DNA from: Chloroflexota bacterium
GTDB taxonomy: Bacteria > Chloroflexota > Dehalococcoidia > JACQUA01
Length of the DNA stretch: 44,936 nt
Assembly: GCA_016210565.1 (NCBI GenBank)
Contig: JACQUA010000112.1
Location: 1 to 44,936 of the forward strand
Reading direction: 5' to 3'
This document shows, one piece after another, positions 24,840 through 33,995 of the stretch. The position numbers were made by a program, and so were the translations under genes. The notes beneath the pieces were generated by a model. The model did not search any database. It was not told where the DNA came from and saw only the letters and a program-made list of their open reading frames with translations. Each line of letters opens with the position of its first letter. Within the stretch, counting starts at the first letter, position 1.

Positions 24840-26009
24840 CTACACCCCTCCAGACTGCCACACCACGACCTCATCGCCCTCCACTTTCAGCGACGTGCCG
24901 AGTTCCTCGCAAAACGGTCCCACATAATCCAGCACCTCCTGGAACCTGGCGTCATTTCGCGTCAGGAACTCCGGCTCGGCGCGCTGGTTGATCCAGACCG
25001 GTAAGAACGTCACCTTCCGGATCCCGTTGCTCCCGACCGCGCATCTGGCCATCATCGAATAACGCTTGTCGGGGGGGCCGCTGTACCTTTCCCATCCCGG
25101 TTCCTGTCGCCACTTGCGATACTTGTTGGATACGTTCTTGGCGTGCACTCCCGATGGCGGCTTCAAATGCCAGGGCGTCTCCTGGGCAAAGTTCCCGAGG
25201 CTGTAGAAGATGGCCTTCCCTTTGTATATTTCGATGCCCTTGATCAGGTGGGGATGGTGTCCCACGATCAGGTCCGCCCCGGCGTCGATAGCCCGGCGCC
25301 CGACCACCGGCTGGTACATGGCCAGCGTACCCACGATGAAATGCAGGCCCCAGTGCATGGAAACGACCACCACGTCCACCAGCTTCCGCAGATTGCGAAT
25401 GTCCTCTTCCATAGCCCGGACATCCTCTTCCCGGGGTATGGTCACGATCCTTGGCGGCATTCCGGCGGCAAAGTCCTGGGTCTCGTAGTAGGTTGAGGCG
25501 CGGATGGGCGCGCAGCCGGCCTTACCCTCCCGGGCCTCATATTCCTCTGGCAACGCCGAGCAATAGGCCAGGAACCCGACCTTAACCCCTTTCCGCTCGA
25601 CGATGGCCGGTTTTCTAGCCTCGGCGATGTCTCTGCCGATCCCGATTACCTGGAGGTTGTTGCGGCGGAGCACTTCGATGGTTTCCAGCAGAGACTCGGG
25701 CCCGTAGTCGAAGCAATGATTGCTGGCATGAGAGACCACGTTGAAGCCGCCGGAAACCAGCGACCTGACATTGTCCGGATGGACCCGCCCGTACCAGGTG
25801 GTGTGGGTAGTGTGGTCGCCGTACTGGAGGCAGCCCCGGGTGGAGAAGTTCCACTCGAGCTGGCAGAACGATATGTCCGCTTCTTTGATTCTCTGGTGCG
25901 ACACGGCAAAAAGAGACTCCGGGGTCTCGCCATAATCGATGCGTCTCGGACCGCAATCCCCCACCGCGTGGATTAAGATTCCATCAGTTGAAGACGATCC
26001 GGTATCCAT
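24840..26009 (-). CDS. CapA/PGA_cap family protein, type B (copy 3)
   Basis: 389 residues. CQLEWNFSTRGC, GD at 17-18, Asn97-His98 in NHCFDYG (shifted by a three-residue insertion HTT before TWYGRVHPDN), HWGLHFIV, GHHPH and FYSLGNF. Ends WQSGGV. It resembles the tandem copy at 23345 closely by eye (EARKPAI, HWGLHF, GHHPHLIKGIE, GPPDK), so the pair probably arose by local duplication. AGAAGGACGAG precedes the ATG at 26009. The SBP at 26120 ends 110 bases upstream. Confidence 0.88.
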   Translation of the reverse strand: MDTGSSSTDGILIHAVGDCGPRRIDYGETPESLFAVSHQRIKEADISFCQLEWNFSTRGCLQYGDHTTHTTWYGRVHPDNVRSLVSGGFNVVSHASNHCFDYGPESLLETIEVLRRNNLQVIGIGRDIAEARKPAIVERKGVKVGFLAYCSALPEEYEAREGKAGCAPIRASTYYETQDFAAGMPPRIVTIPREEDVRAMEEDIRNLRKLVDVVVVSMHWGLHFIVGTLAMYQPVVGRRAIDAGADLIVGHHPHLIKGIEIYKGKAIFYSLGNFAQETPWHLKPPSGVHAKNVSNKYRKWRQEPGWERYSGPPDKRYSMMARCAVGSNGIRKVTFLPVWINQRAEPEFLTRNDARFQEVLDYVGPFCEELGTSLKVEGDEVVVWQSGGV

Positions 26010-26027
26010 TACTCGTCCTTCTGTGTC

Positions 26028-26113
26028 TCCCCCTTTGAAAAAGGGGGATTTGAAAAAGCCTTTTTGCCACCAGGGGAAATCCCCCTCAATCCCCCTTTGC
26101 GAAAGGGGGAGAA
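26028..26113. repeat. 86-base foldback of two CCCCCTTT repeats
   Basis: CTCCCCCTTTGAAAAAGGGG on the left and AATCCCCCTTTGCGAAAGGG on the right, with AAATCCCCCT and GGGGGATTT arms facing each other. It fills almost the whole gap between the SBP stop at 26120 and the CapA start at 26009. CAGAAGGACGAG before the CapA lies just outside it. Confidence 0.8.
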
Positions 26114-26119
26114 AGCACG

Positions 26120-27274
26120 TTATTTCATCAGGCTGCCGAAGATTTCCTTTGCCTCTTTCATCAGCGCCACCCGGTTCAGCAGGTACTCCTCGCTCCCGGT
26201 GTAGACATACTTCACGCCCCCCTGGCGCACCTTTTCCGGGTCCAATGTATCGGTGGGCACATCGAGCCGGGCGCTCTGCTCGCCCTGGGTCCTCTGCAGG
26301 ATGATCTGGGCCTCCCTGGTGAGAAGCCAGTTGATGTATAAACGGGCGGCGTTGGGGTGGGGCGCTCCGTTCATAAGAGCGATGCTGCCGGACCCGCTTT
26401 TCAGCGATGTGCCCTCCACCGGGACCAACCCCTTTACCGGGGCGCCCACTTTCTTGAACTCGGTCACCATGGCGTCATTCGGCGCAATCAGCATGGGATA
26501 TTTGCCGCGCGCCAGCCATTCCGTCTGCAGGCGGTGGTCCACGGCGATGGAAGGCTCCTGCATCACCAACTGGCGCATGAAGTCCAGGCCGAGCATCTCT
26601 CTGACCACGCCGTACCAGTCTGCCCCCGGCCCGTTGAGAGTCGGGTCGTTCAGCATGAGCTTTCCTTTCCACTTAGGTGAAAGGAGGTCTTTGTAGCTCT
26701 TGATTTCGCCGGCCTGCACCAGGTCCGTATTGTAAGCCAGCGGCGTCGAGGTGGTAGCCGCGTAAGACACTATCATGCGGTCTTTGTCCACGAAGTTGAT
26801 GCCGCTGTTCACCCAGAGCGAGGCGTCGGTCACCTCGGGGAGGAAGAGGATTGGCCCGGTGGGGTCCAGGAACCCCCTAGGCTTCAGGTCCTGGACGATG
26901 GAAGGACTGCCGCCCTGGTAGACGTCCGGGATAAACAGACCCGCCCGGCGTTCGGTAGCGATCTTGGGCGATAGCTCGGCGCTTCTGGCCGTGACCCAGT
27001 CAATCGGGATGCCGAACTTCTCCGTGAAGCCCGGCGCCAGCGCATCCCTCGGACCGTAGCCGGAAGAGGAATACACAACGATCTTGCCTTCTTTCCTGGC
27101 AGCCGCCGTCACGTTCTGCCACTCCCGTTCCCACCCCTGCGCGGTGGGGGCGGCGGTCCCGGCGGCAGGCGGCGCACTTTCCCTGGCTGCGTCCGGTCCG
27201 CGGGGGGCGCAGGCCCCGGCCAAAATCAGCGCCAGCAGCGCTATCATGCCCGCGGCGAATAGTCTTCTTTGCAT
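26120..27274 (-). CDS. Orphan ABC substrate-binding lipoprotein, type C (singleton)
   Basis: 384 residues. Signal peptide ending LILAGA with lipobox Cys22, then an Ala/Pro-rich linker. It has the family markers KEGKIVVYSSSG and KWKGKLMLNDPT, but the hinge reads RRAGLFIPDVYQGGSPS, unlike both types A and B, and VKYVYTGSEEYLLNR replaces the type A DILLDE segment. It is the only member of its type, lying between two type B CapA genes (110 and 165 bases) with no M24 gene adjacent. GAGGAT precedes the ATG at 27274. It may bind a different ligand. Confidence 0.89.
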   Translation of the reverse strand: MQRRLFAAGMIALLALILAGACAPRGPDAARESAPPAAGTAAPTAQGWEREWQNVTAAARKEGKIVVYSSSGYGPRDALAPGFTEKFGIPIDWVTARSAELSPKIATERRAGLFIPDVYQGGSPSIVQDLKPRGFLDPTGPILFLPEVTDASLWVNSGINFVDKDRMIVSYAATTSTPLAYNTDLVQAGEIKSYKDLLSPKWKGKLMLNDPTLNGPGADWYGVVREMLGLDFMRQLVMQEPSIAVDHRLQTEWLARGKYPMLIAPNDAMVTEFKKVGAPVKGLVPVEGTSLKSGSGSIALMNGAPHPNAARLYINWLLTREAQIILQRTQGEQSARLDVPTDTLDPEKVRQGGVKYVYTGSEEYLLNRVALMKEAKEIFGSLMK

Positions 27275-27439
27275 GGTTATCCTCGTTGAGATAGGTGTTC
27301 TAATCCAAAGGCACTAATCCGTAGCGCCCCGACTTTTCGGGACGGTGAGACCTATGTCTGCTCAGATTCACTGCGTCACTGGCAAGGTGCCTACGATACG
27401 GTAAATCACGTGGCACCGGCGGCGGCCCTTCCAGCATTT

Positions 27440-28600
27440 CTATTTTCTGGATGAATCGCAGACCATCACTTCGTCTCCCTCCACGGTGAGGGTCGTGCCA
27501 AATTCCTTGCTCCAGTGCTGCAAGTAGTTTACCACCTTGTCGAACATCGGGTCGCTTCGCTTCAGAAACGCCGGCTCGGCTTTCTGGTTTACAATGCCGG
27601 GCAGAAAAGATACCTTATGAATTCCCTTCTTTCCTGCAACACATTTTACCATGAAAGTATACCTCTTTTCGGGGGGGCCCTGGTAGCGCTCCCACGCCTT
27701 GTCCTGTTCGAATTTGACATACTTCGTGGTGGCGCGCTCCGAGTGAACGCCGGGCGGCGGTTTCAAATGCCAGGGCACCTCCTCGGCGAAGTTCCCCAGG
27801 CTGTAGAAAATGGCCTTGCCTTTGTACACCTCGATGCCTTTGACGATGTGGGCATGGTGCCCGACAATGATGTCCGCCCCGGCATCGATAGCCCGGTGTC
27901 CGACGATCGGCTGGTACATGGCGATGACGCCCGGAATGGCATGTATTCCCCAGTGCATCATCAACAGCACAATATCTACCTGTTTCCGCAGCTTGCGGAC
28001 GTCTTCCTCCATGGCGGCTACTTCGTTTTCTCTGGCGATGGTTATGATCCGGGGCGGGGTCCCGGCCTGGTACTCCTGGGCTTCATAGTAGGTTGAAGCC
28101 CCGATAGTCAAGCAGCCCGGTTTCCCTTCCCTGGCCTCGTATTCCACTGGCGCCACCATACAATAGGCCAGGAATCCGACCCTGACGCCGTTGCGCTCGA
28201 CGATCGCCGGTTTCCTGGCCTCGGCGATGTCTTTCCCGACTCCGATTACCTCCATGCCGTTTCCGCGGAGGATGTCGATAGTGTCCAGCAAGGACTCGGG
28301 GCCATAGTCAAAGCAGTGATTGCTGGCGTGCGAAACGACATTGAAGCCGGCATGGACCAGCGATTTGACGTTGTCGGGGTGGGCCCTGCCGACCCACGTC
28401 GCATGATCGCGCCACTGCATGCAGCCCCTGGTGGAAAGGTCTTCCTCCAGTTGGCAGACTGATATGTCGGCTTCTTTGACTTTCTGGTGCACCATGGCGA
28501 AGAGGGATTCGGGCAGTTCGCCGTATTCCACGCGCCTCGGGCCGCAGTCTCCGACGGCATGAATGGTGACGGTGTCTTTCGATTTCGGTTGCTGTGTCAT
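27440..28600 (-). CDS. CapA/PGA_cap family protein, type B (copy 4)
   Basis: 386 residues from the ATG at 28600, preceded by GGAAGGAGCAAT; the in-frame Met at 28687 lies in repeat DNA and is rejected. CQLEEDLSTRGC, GD at 17-18, Asn94-His95 in NHCFDYG, HWGIHAIP, GHHAH and FYSLGNF. Ends GDEVMVCDSSRK. Upstream is an M24 gene 279 bases away; downstream the singleton type C SBP follows after 165 bases. The HWGIHAIP form is shared with 30249 and 37271. Confidence 0.88.
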   Translation of the reverse strand: MTQQPKSKDTVTIHAVGDCGPRRVEYGELPESLFAMVHQKVKEADISVCQLEEDLSTRGCMQWRDHATWVGRAHPDNVKSLVHAGFNVVSHASNHCFDYGPESLLDTIDILRGNGMEVIGVGKDIAEARKPAIVERNGVRVGFLAYCMVAPVEYEAREGKPGCLTIGASTYYEAQEYQAGTPPRIITIARENEVAAMEEDVRKLRKQVDIVLLMMHWGIHAIPGVIAMYQPIVGHRAIDAGADIIVGHHAHIVKGIEVYKGKAIFYSLGNFAEEVPWHLKPPPGVHSERATTKYVKFEQDKAWERYQGPPEKRYTFMVKCVAGKKGIHKVSFLPGIVNQKAEPAFLKRSDPMFDKVVNYLQHWSKEFGTTLTVEGDEVMVCDSSRK

Positions 28601-28640
28601 ATTGCTCCTTCCTTGCTTAAGTTCCAAATTCCAAATACGT

Positions 28641-28688
28641 GTAGGGTGGGTCAAGCGTCCCGATCTAGCATCGGGACACGAACCCACC
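28641..28688. repeat. GTAGGGTGGGTCAAG foldback with nested GTCCCGAT hairpin
   Basis: Outer arms GGTGGGT and ACCCACC; inner perfect stem GTCCCGAT (28657-28664) with ATCGGGAC (28670-28677) and loop CTAGC. A second, inverted relative at 28757-28817 runs GGTGGGTTCGCACAGCC to CTCAACCCACCCTACGCG. Confidence 0.8.
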
Positions 28689-28832
28689 GTACATACCCAT
28701 GCGACCGGGGCGGGGAATCTTCTAATCTTGAATCTGTAATCTTCAATCCCTCCACCGGTGGGTTCGCACAGCCACCCTGCTTCCCTTCCACCGCACTGTG
28801 CTCAACCCACCCTACGCGTCTTCACGGTCCGG

Positions 28833-28874
28833 GAGATTGCTTCGTCCCGACGAAATCGGGACTCGCAATGACGG
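28833..28874. repeat. TTGCTTCGTCCCGACGAAAT repeat
   Basis: GAGATTGCTTCGTCCCGACG followed by AAATCGGGACTCGCAATGACGG. Copy at 38558-38598 differs only slightly. It ends six bases before the stop of the M24 gene at 28880. Confidence 0.8.
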
Positions 28875-28879
28875 TTGAG

Positions 28880-30127
28880 TCACCGGGCGGGGGCGACCAG
28901 GATTTCCTCCCGCGGAAAGTGGTCTATGAGTTCGCACCCGTTTTCGGTTACCACCACCATGTCTTCCAGTCTGACGCCTCCGACGCGCCGTTCCCCCTCG
29001 CAGCTTTCCACCGCGATGACCATTCCCGGCTCGATGACCTGGGGATGCTTCAGGGACCACTGCCGGTTGATGATGGGATAGTCATGGCCGCCGCCAATGC
29101 CTATCCCATGGCCGATCTCGATGCTCAACACCTCAGCCTCGTCAGTATAGCCCCACTTGCTGGCCGGATCGAAGTGCTTCGCGGCGTCGGCGGTGGTGGC
29201 TCCCGGCTTGATGGCTCCGATCACCGCGTTCACCCGGTCGAGAAGTATTTTGTACCAGTCTTTTTCCTTCTGATTGGGCGGCCTCCCGGTTATAAAGGTG
29301 CGGTACTGGCAGTTGATGTATCCCATGTAGCGGATGCCGTGGCAGAGGGCGGCATAGACCAGGTCGCCGGTCTGGACCATCCGGTCCGTGTTATCGAAGC
29401 CCCGCTCGAAGGTCTCCGGGCCGGAGAAGAAATTGGTCGCCGGCAGCTCATCGGCGCCGGCCTGAAAAGCGGCAACGCCCGCCGCGAGGATGAGGTCTTT
29501 CTCGGTGACGCCCGGCCTGATAGTCTCCCACAGTTTGTACCAGGCGGCCTCCGCGATGGCGGCAACTGTCTTCAAGCAGGTAATCTCGTCCCTGGTTTTG
29601 ACCTGCCTGGCTTCCATCATAAGCACTTTGGCTTCGACACAGTGCACGCCCAGCTTTTCGAGGGCGGCCCTCCCAAGCCCGTCAACACCGACGACGCCGA
29701 GTTTCTCTCCGGCCAGACCCCTTTCCTTGAGCTCCCGGTAGACCCCCTCCGCGAAAACACCGGCCTGGTACTGCGAAGCCAAGGCGCCGGGCGCCCCGCC
29801 CGCCCACGACTGGGTGATGCGCCAGTGTTTTATCCATGGGGCCTGGTCCGGCATCTGCCGGACCCACCCGGCCGAGTCCCAGACCACAGTATCGTGTTCC
29901 AGGGAGAACAATACATACTTGTTGCCCTGACCGGAGCCTGCCCCCCTCAGCCCCGTCAGATAGCGGACGTTGTCCCCGCTCCAGGCCAGGAGCACCGGAA
30001 TGCCGTGCTGCCGCATAATCTTTCTGGCCCGGGCGGCCCTCTCTTCCCTCATGCGGGCAACATTGATCCGTTCCTGCCAGTCCGAGATGCCGTGGCCAAA
30101 CATCAGTTTTTCGGCCATTCTTACCAT
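28880..30127 (-). CDS. M24 family Cys-substituted protein (copy 6)
   Basis: 415 residues. Start MVRMAEKLMFGHG at 30127, supported by AGAAGGAGTC; the open frame to 30181 is not conserved. Cys262 (AALC) and Cys273 (GYINC); His340, Glu374 and Glu388; GGGHDYP keeps His348. The third shared cysteine is in ITCLK. Local features are VLFSLEHDTVVWDSAGW, where the others have LFFA(D/E), and FQAGADELPATNF. It lies between two type B CapA genes (gaps of 121 and 279 bases). Confidence 0.9.
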   Translation of the reverse strand: MVRMAEKLMFGHGISDWQERINVARMREERAARARKIMRQHGIPVLLAWSGDNVRYLTGLRGAGSGQGNKYVLFSLEHDTVVWDSAGWVRQMPDQAPWIKHWRITQSWAGGAPGALASQYQAGVFAEGVYRELKERGLAGEKLGVVGVDGLGRAALEKLGVHCVEAKVLMMEARQVKTRDEITCLKTVAAIAEAAWYKLWETIRPGVTEKDLILAAGVAAFQAGADELPATNFFSGPETFERGFDNTDRMVQTGDLVYAALCHGIRYMGYINCQYRTFITGRPPNQKEKDWYKILLDRVNAVIGAIKPGATTADAAKHFDPASKWGYTDEAEVLSIEIGHGIGIGGGHDYPIINRQWSLKHPQVIEPGMVIAVESCEGERRVGGVRLEDMVVVTENGCELIDHFPREEILVAPAR

Positions 30128-30248
30128 AGTAGTGACTCCTTCTGTTCGTTTTTCACATTGGCGCCACTGCCGTAGCCGCACCCTTTACGGGTGCGCAGTC
30201 ACGCCCCGATGCGTCGAGTCGGCTACGGCTCGGACGCGGTCATGGTTA

Positions 30249-31391
30249 TTATGTTCGCACCACCACTTCATCGCCGCGCACCGTGAGGCTGGTCCCCAGT
30301 TCTCTGGACCATCCTTCAATGTACTTGACGACTTCGTCGAACTTGGGGTCGGACCGCGGCAGAAGCTGGGGCTCCGCCTTCTGGTTGACCCAGCCAGGGA
30401 AAAACGACACCTCCTGGATGCCCTTTTTGCCGGCCAGACATCTGACCATCATGGTGTACCGCTTATCCCGCGGGCCTTGATAGCGCTCCCATCCCGGCTC
30501 TGGCTGCCACCGGCGGTAGGTGGACGAGGCCTTTTCATTGAAGACGCCCGGCGGCGGCTTCAAATGCCAGGGGACTTCCTCGCCGAAGTTTCCCAGGCTG
30601 TAGAATATGGCCTTCCCTTTGTACACCTCAATGCCCTTAACGAGATGGGCATGATGGCCGACGATGATGTCAGCCCCGGCGTCAATAGCCCTGTGCCCGA
30701 CCACGGGCTGGTACATGGCCAGCACCCCGGGTATCGCATGAATCCCCCAGTGCATGGATACGACGATCACGTCCACCTGCGGGCGCAGTTTGCGGATGTC
30801 TTCTTCCATGGCCCGGACATCTTCTTCCCGGGCTATGGTAATAACCCTGGGCGGGGTGCCGGCCTGATACTCCTGGGGCTCGTAGTACGTCGAGACCCAG
30901 ATGGGAACGCATCCGGGCTTGTCCACCCGCGCCTCGTATTCCACGTCCATCACCGAGCAATAGTCCAGAAATCCGACCTTGATTCCCTTTCGCTCAAGAA
31001 TCGCCGCTTTGCGTGCTTCGGCGATGTCTTTGCCCACCCCGATCACCTGAAGGTCATTGCGGCGCAGAACGTCGATCGTTTCCAGCAGCGCTTCGGGACC
31101 GAAGTCGAAGCAGTGGTTGCTGGCGTGGGACACCACATTGAAGCCGGCGAGGACCAGTGATTTGACGTTGTCGGGATGCGCCCGCCCCACCCACGTCGGG
31201 TGCTGCCGATATTGAAAGCATCCCCTGGTGGACAGGTTGGCTTCCAACTGGCATATAGATATGTCGGCTTCTTTGATCTTCTGATGCACCATGGCAAAGA
31301 GGGACTCCGGCGGTTCGCCGTACTCCTTGCGCCTCGGCGTGCAGTCGCCTACAGCCTGGATTACCACGGTACTGTCGGCCTGGCTACTCAT
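30249..31391 (-). CDS. CapA/PGA_cap family protein, type B (copy 5)
   Basis: 380 residues. GD at 15-16, CQLEANLSTRGC, Asn92-His93 in NHCFDFG, HWGIHAIP, GHHAH and FYSLGNF. YCSVMDVEYEARVDKPGC is shared with the copy at 43483 (YCSVMDVEYEAREGKAGC), so these two may be sister genes. AAGGAGAAAC precedes the ATG at 31391. It follows a type B SBP by 149 bases and precedes an M24 gene by 121, giving an SBP-CapA-M24 order like that at 19135-15505. Confidence 0.88.
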   Translation of the reverse strand: MSSQADSTVVIQAVGDCTPRRKEYGEPPESLFAMVHQKIKEADISICQLEANLSTRGCFQYRQHPTWVGRAHPDNVKSLVLAGFNVVSHASNHCFDFGPEALLETIDVLRRNDLQVIGVGKDIAEARKAAILERKGIKVGFLDYCSVMDVEYEARVDKPGCVPIWVSTYYEPQEYQAGTPPRVITIAREEDVRAMEEDIRKLRPQVDVIVVSMHWGIHAIPGVLAMYQPVVGHRAIDAGADIIVGHHAHLVKGIEVYKGKAIFYSLGNFGEEVPWHLKPPPGVFNEKASSTYRRWQPEPGWERYQGPRDKRYTMMVRCLAGKKGIQEVSFFPGWVNQKAEPQLLPRSDPKFDEVVKYIEGWSRELGTSLTVRGDEVVVRT

Positions 31392-31540
31392 TGTTTCTCC
31401 TTCGAACCAGTCTCCAATAAGCGGAAGAACAAACCACGAGATGACACCGGATCTTCACAAGATTTCCTTCCGTTATCGTTCTTCTCTGGTGCTAACCTCG
31501 TGAAATCTTGTGGTTCCGTTTTCTGCGTCCGGTCATTTCC

Positions 31541-32704
31541 CTAGCGCAGCAAGGGGGCAAATATTTCCTTCGCCAGCTCCCTCGACTGGGCATTCAATTG
31601 GGCCGCTTCCTCATCGTCGACGATGGACCCAGGCGGGGCGACCAACTCCTCAAGCCCTTCGGTGGAGACGTCCAGTCGCCAACTAGGCTGGGACATCGCT
31701 TTGCTGAATACGGTCCCCCCTTCTCTGGTCAATATCCAGTTGATGAATACCCTGGCCGCGTTGGGGTGCGGTAGTTTGCCTGACGGGAGAGCGATGCCTC
31801 CCGGCCCGCCGCCCACCCTCCCCCCTTCTTTGGCCCTGACGAAGGCTACCGGGGCGCCGACATTCTTGAACTCCATGAGTTGGCCTATCGGAACGCCGAT
31901 GCCCACTGCAACCTTGCCCCTGGCCAGCCATTCCGCCTGGAGCCGGTAGTCACGGTTGATGACCGGTTCCTGCTTGACCAACTGGCGGAGGAATTCCTTC
32001 GATTTCTCCGTGCCCAGCACTTTGCCCATGAGGGTGACGAAAGCATTGCCGCCGCCCGTGGCGGTTGGATCATTCATGACCATCTTGCCCCGCCACTTCT
32101 GGTCGAGCACGTCTGAGAAGGACGTGAGTTCCCGTTCTCCGACCGATTCAGTATTTCGGGCCAGGAGCGGATCGAAATTGGCCGTCAGGGGGACATAGTA
32201 CTTTTTTTCGGCGTCCAGGAAAAGCCTCCCGTCTACGAAGACCTTCATATCCCTGGTTTCGGGCAGGACCAGCAATGGTTCGACCGGGGCCAGCATTCCT
32301 TTCGGTTTCAAGAGCGTGGTTGAGGTGTTGAGGCCGCCGCCAATGACATCTATGAGGTACAGACCGGCGATACGTTCCCGTTCCAGTTTTGCCACTTGCT
32401 CGACCCCGGAGCCAACCCCGCTGAACTCTATTTCGATTCCAAATTTCCGCCTGAAATTCTGCTGCAAGGCCCTTTGCAGGTCGACCGACCAGTTCGATGT
32501 GGACAGAGTGACCGTCCCTTCCTTTCTTGCCTCCTCCACCAACTTGTTCCATTCCACTTCCCAGCTCTCTTTTGCCGTGCCGGCAACTGCGGGTTCAGGG
32601 CTACGCCCGACCTCCGGCGAGGCGACTGGATTCGCAGCACACGCCGCCAGAATCCCACCCAGCACAATCACAATGGGCAACAGGATCCGTTTCACGCTTC
32701 TCAT
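31541..32704 (-). CDS. Orphan ABC substrate-binding lipoprotein, type B (copy 2)
   Basis: 387 residues. MRSVKRILLPIVIVLGGILA with lipobox region ILAAC, Cys22. RIAGLYLIDVIGGGLNTSTT, KWRGKMVMNDPT then ATGGGNAFV, and FINWILTREGG. The frame extends upstream to 32818, but that part translates the ACAGGCGTCCCGCCTGT hairpins as GTP repeats and is not real; AAAGGAGCTTAC before 32704 sets the start. The tandem cupin genes lie 156 bases upstream; they may share a transcript. Confidence 0.9.
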   Translation of the reverse strand: MRSVKRILLPIVIVLGGILAACAANPVASPEVGRSPEPAVAGTAKESWEVEWNKLVEEARKEGTVTLSTSNWSVDLQRALQQNFRRKFGIEIEFSGVGSGVEQVAKLERERIAGLYLIDVIGGGLNTSTTLLKPKGMLAPVEPLLVLPETRDMKVFVDGRLFLDAEKKYYVPLTANFDPLLARNTESVGERELTSFSDVLDQKWRGKMVMNDPTATGGGNAFVTLMGKVLGTEKSKEFLRQLVKQEPVINRDYRLQAEWLARGKVAVGIGVPIGQLMEFKNVGAPVAFVRAKEGGRVGGGPGGIALPSGKLPHPNAARVFINWILTREGGTVFSKAMSQPSWRLDVSTEGLEELVAPPGSIVDDEEAAQLNAQSRELAKEIFAPLLR

Positions 32705-32755
32705 GTCTGTAAGCTCCTTTTTCGTTTTTGTTTTGGAGGTACCCCCGACCGGTGG

Positions 32756-32807
32756 CACAGGCGTCCCGCCTGTGGTCCCTGGCAGTGAGACAGGCGTCCC
32801 GCCTGTC
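32756..32807. repeat. Two REP-like hairpins with compensated stems
   Basis: First stem CACAGGC/GCCTGTG (32756-32774), second GACAGGC/GCCTGTC (32789-32807), each with loop GTCCC. The outermost base pair changes from C-G to G-C while the rest is constant, so pairing is kept. They lie between the cupin gene and the SBP at 32704. Confidence 0.85.
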
Positions 32808-32860
32808 GGCGCTGCCATTCCGCCAGCCCCGGGCCGGCGGCTGAACCCGCGGGTTCGCCC

Positions 32861-33385
32861 CTACGTTGAGCCGTAGTCTGGCGAGGCCTCCAGTTGCTCG
32901 AAGCCCGACCCCAGGTCCACTCCCAGGGCGTCATACCAGTTCGGTTCGGTGCACACCAGCCTGGCTTTATTCCTGGGGTCCGTGTTGAAATGCTGGAATA
33001 TCACTCCCCTGGGACGGATGGGAAGAAGAATCATGTCGCCTTTTTCCCATTCATATTTGACGCCATCGATTTCCGTGTATCCCTGCCCTTCCTGAACGTA
33101 ATGAATACGTCCGCCCTGGTGCTTCTGCTTGCCGGACCTGCCCCCGGGGGGTATCTCCTGGGCCCAGAAGAGCAAAGTTCTGATGGCGACGTCCTCTTTG
33201 TCGGGATGGAGGTACCAGCGGTACAGACCCATGCGGTTGTTCTCCACGGGCAAAGCGTCGCCGTCAACTACCTTGGTGGATTTCGCCATTCGCTCCCTTT
33301 CCCGGTCGCGGCGCAGGAACAAGGCTTCCAGTAGATTCTCCGTCTCGCGGGATGAAGCACGGCGCATCTCTTTGTTGTCTGGCAT
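32861..33385 (-). CDS. Cupin-domain protein with degenerate metal motif
   Basis: 174 residues, a single cupin barrel at about 65-150. Compared with its tandem neighbour, the first metal histidine is Gln87 (KQKHQGG) and the second-motif histidine is Phe130 (RGVIFQHFN); His89, Glu99 and His132 remain. Metal binding is thus doubtful, and it might be a structural or ligand-binding partner of the intact cupin. The first 35 residues are Arg/Glu-rich. AGGGAG overlaps the stop of the upstream cupin and lies ten bases before the ATG at 33385, suggesting coupling. Substrate unknown. Confidence 0.85.
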   Translation of the reverse strand: MPDNKEMRRASSRETENLLEALFLRRDRERERMAKSTKVVDGDALPVENNRMGLYRWYLHPDKEDVAIRTLLFWAQEIPPGGRSGKQKHQGGRIHYVQEGQGYTEIDGVKYEWEKGDMILLPIRPRGVIFQHFNTDPRNKARLVCTEPNWYDALGVDLGSGFEQLEASPDYGST

Positions 33386-33399
33386 TTCAGTCTATCTCC

Positions 33400-33915
33400 C
33401 TATTTGGACTTCGCCCAGTCCGGATGCTCCTCGCGCTGCTCCAGGCGGTGGGCTGCCGCGTTTCCCATGGGGCGGAAATGAAAAGCGATCCACTCGCAGG
33501 GCTCGTTCGGGTCTTCGTTGAAGTGCTGGTGTTCCACCCCACCGGGTTTGATGGGCAGAAGAATGAGGTCGTTCTTCTTCCAGGGAAATTTTACCCCGTC
33601 GACGATGGTGTAGCCCTTGCCCTCCAGGACATACAGGCAAATCCCGCCCTGGTGCACGTGCCTGCCCGAATGGACCTTAATGCGGTTGATGAAGACCGAC
33701 CAGTTGGGCACGGCCACACTGTCCCAGTCCTTCTGGTGCAGCAGGTACCTCAGCAGGGCCTGCCGGCTTTGCTGGAAGGGAATGTCTTTCCCTTTGATGA
33801 TGACGCGCCCCTGCTCCCTCTTGCGCGCCTCCTCATTGGTCAGACGGTAACTCTGGTCGTACAGCGTCTCTTCAGGTTCGTTCTCTTTCTTGCGCTCGCT
33901 GAGTTTTTCTACCAT
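33400..33915 (-). CDS. Cupin-domain protein with complete metal motif
   Basis: 171 residues. Cupin motif 1 is GRHVHQGGICLYVLEGKGY with His86, His88 and Glu98; motif 2 is GGVEHQHFN with His129 and His131. This is the arrangement of Fe/Mn cupins such as ring-cleaving dioxygenases, though single-domain cupins have many roles. The N-terminal 40 residues are charged and probably helical. GAGAGGAG lies about thirteen bases before the ATG at 33915, a longish spacing. Only 14 bases separate its stop from the degenerate cupin, so the two are a likely hetero-pair. They are the only cupins in the array. Confidence 0.87.
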   Translation of the reverse strand: MVEKLSERKKENEPEETLYDQSYRLTNEEARKREQGRVIIKGKDIPFQQSRQALLRYLLHQKDWDSVAVPNWSVFINRIKVHSGRHVHQGGICLYVLEGKGYTIVDGVKFPWKKNDLILLPIKPGGVEHQHFNEDPNEPCEWIAFHFRPMGNAAAHRLEQREEHPDWAKSK

Positions 33916-33995
33916 TGTTGTTGTCCGGCTCCTCTCGCAATCTTGTTATTTCCCGGTATCATATGCCCGATGGCCACCAGCGTCAGCCTGGCACG

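Noticed and set aside
28487-30175. 562-codon plus-strand ORF
   Set aside because: Covers the M24 gene at 28880 and repeat DNA in antisense; no signal peptide, domain or ribosome site fits.
32705-32818. N-terminal extension of the SBP at 31541 (GTP-repeat peptide)
   Set aside because: It is the translation of two REP-like hairpins, and the ribosome site and signal peptide both point to 32704.
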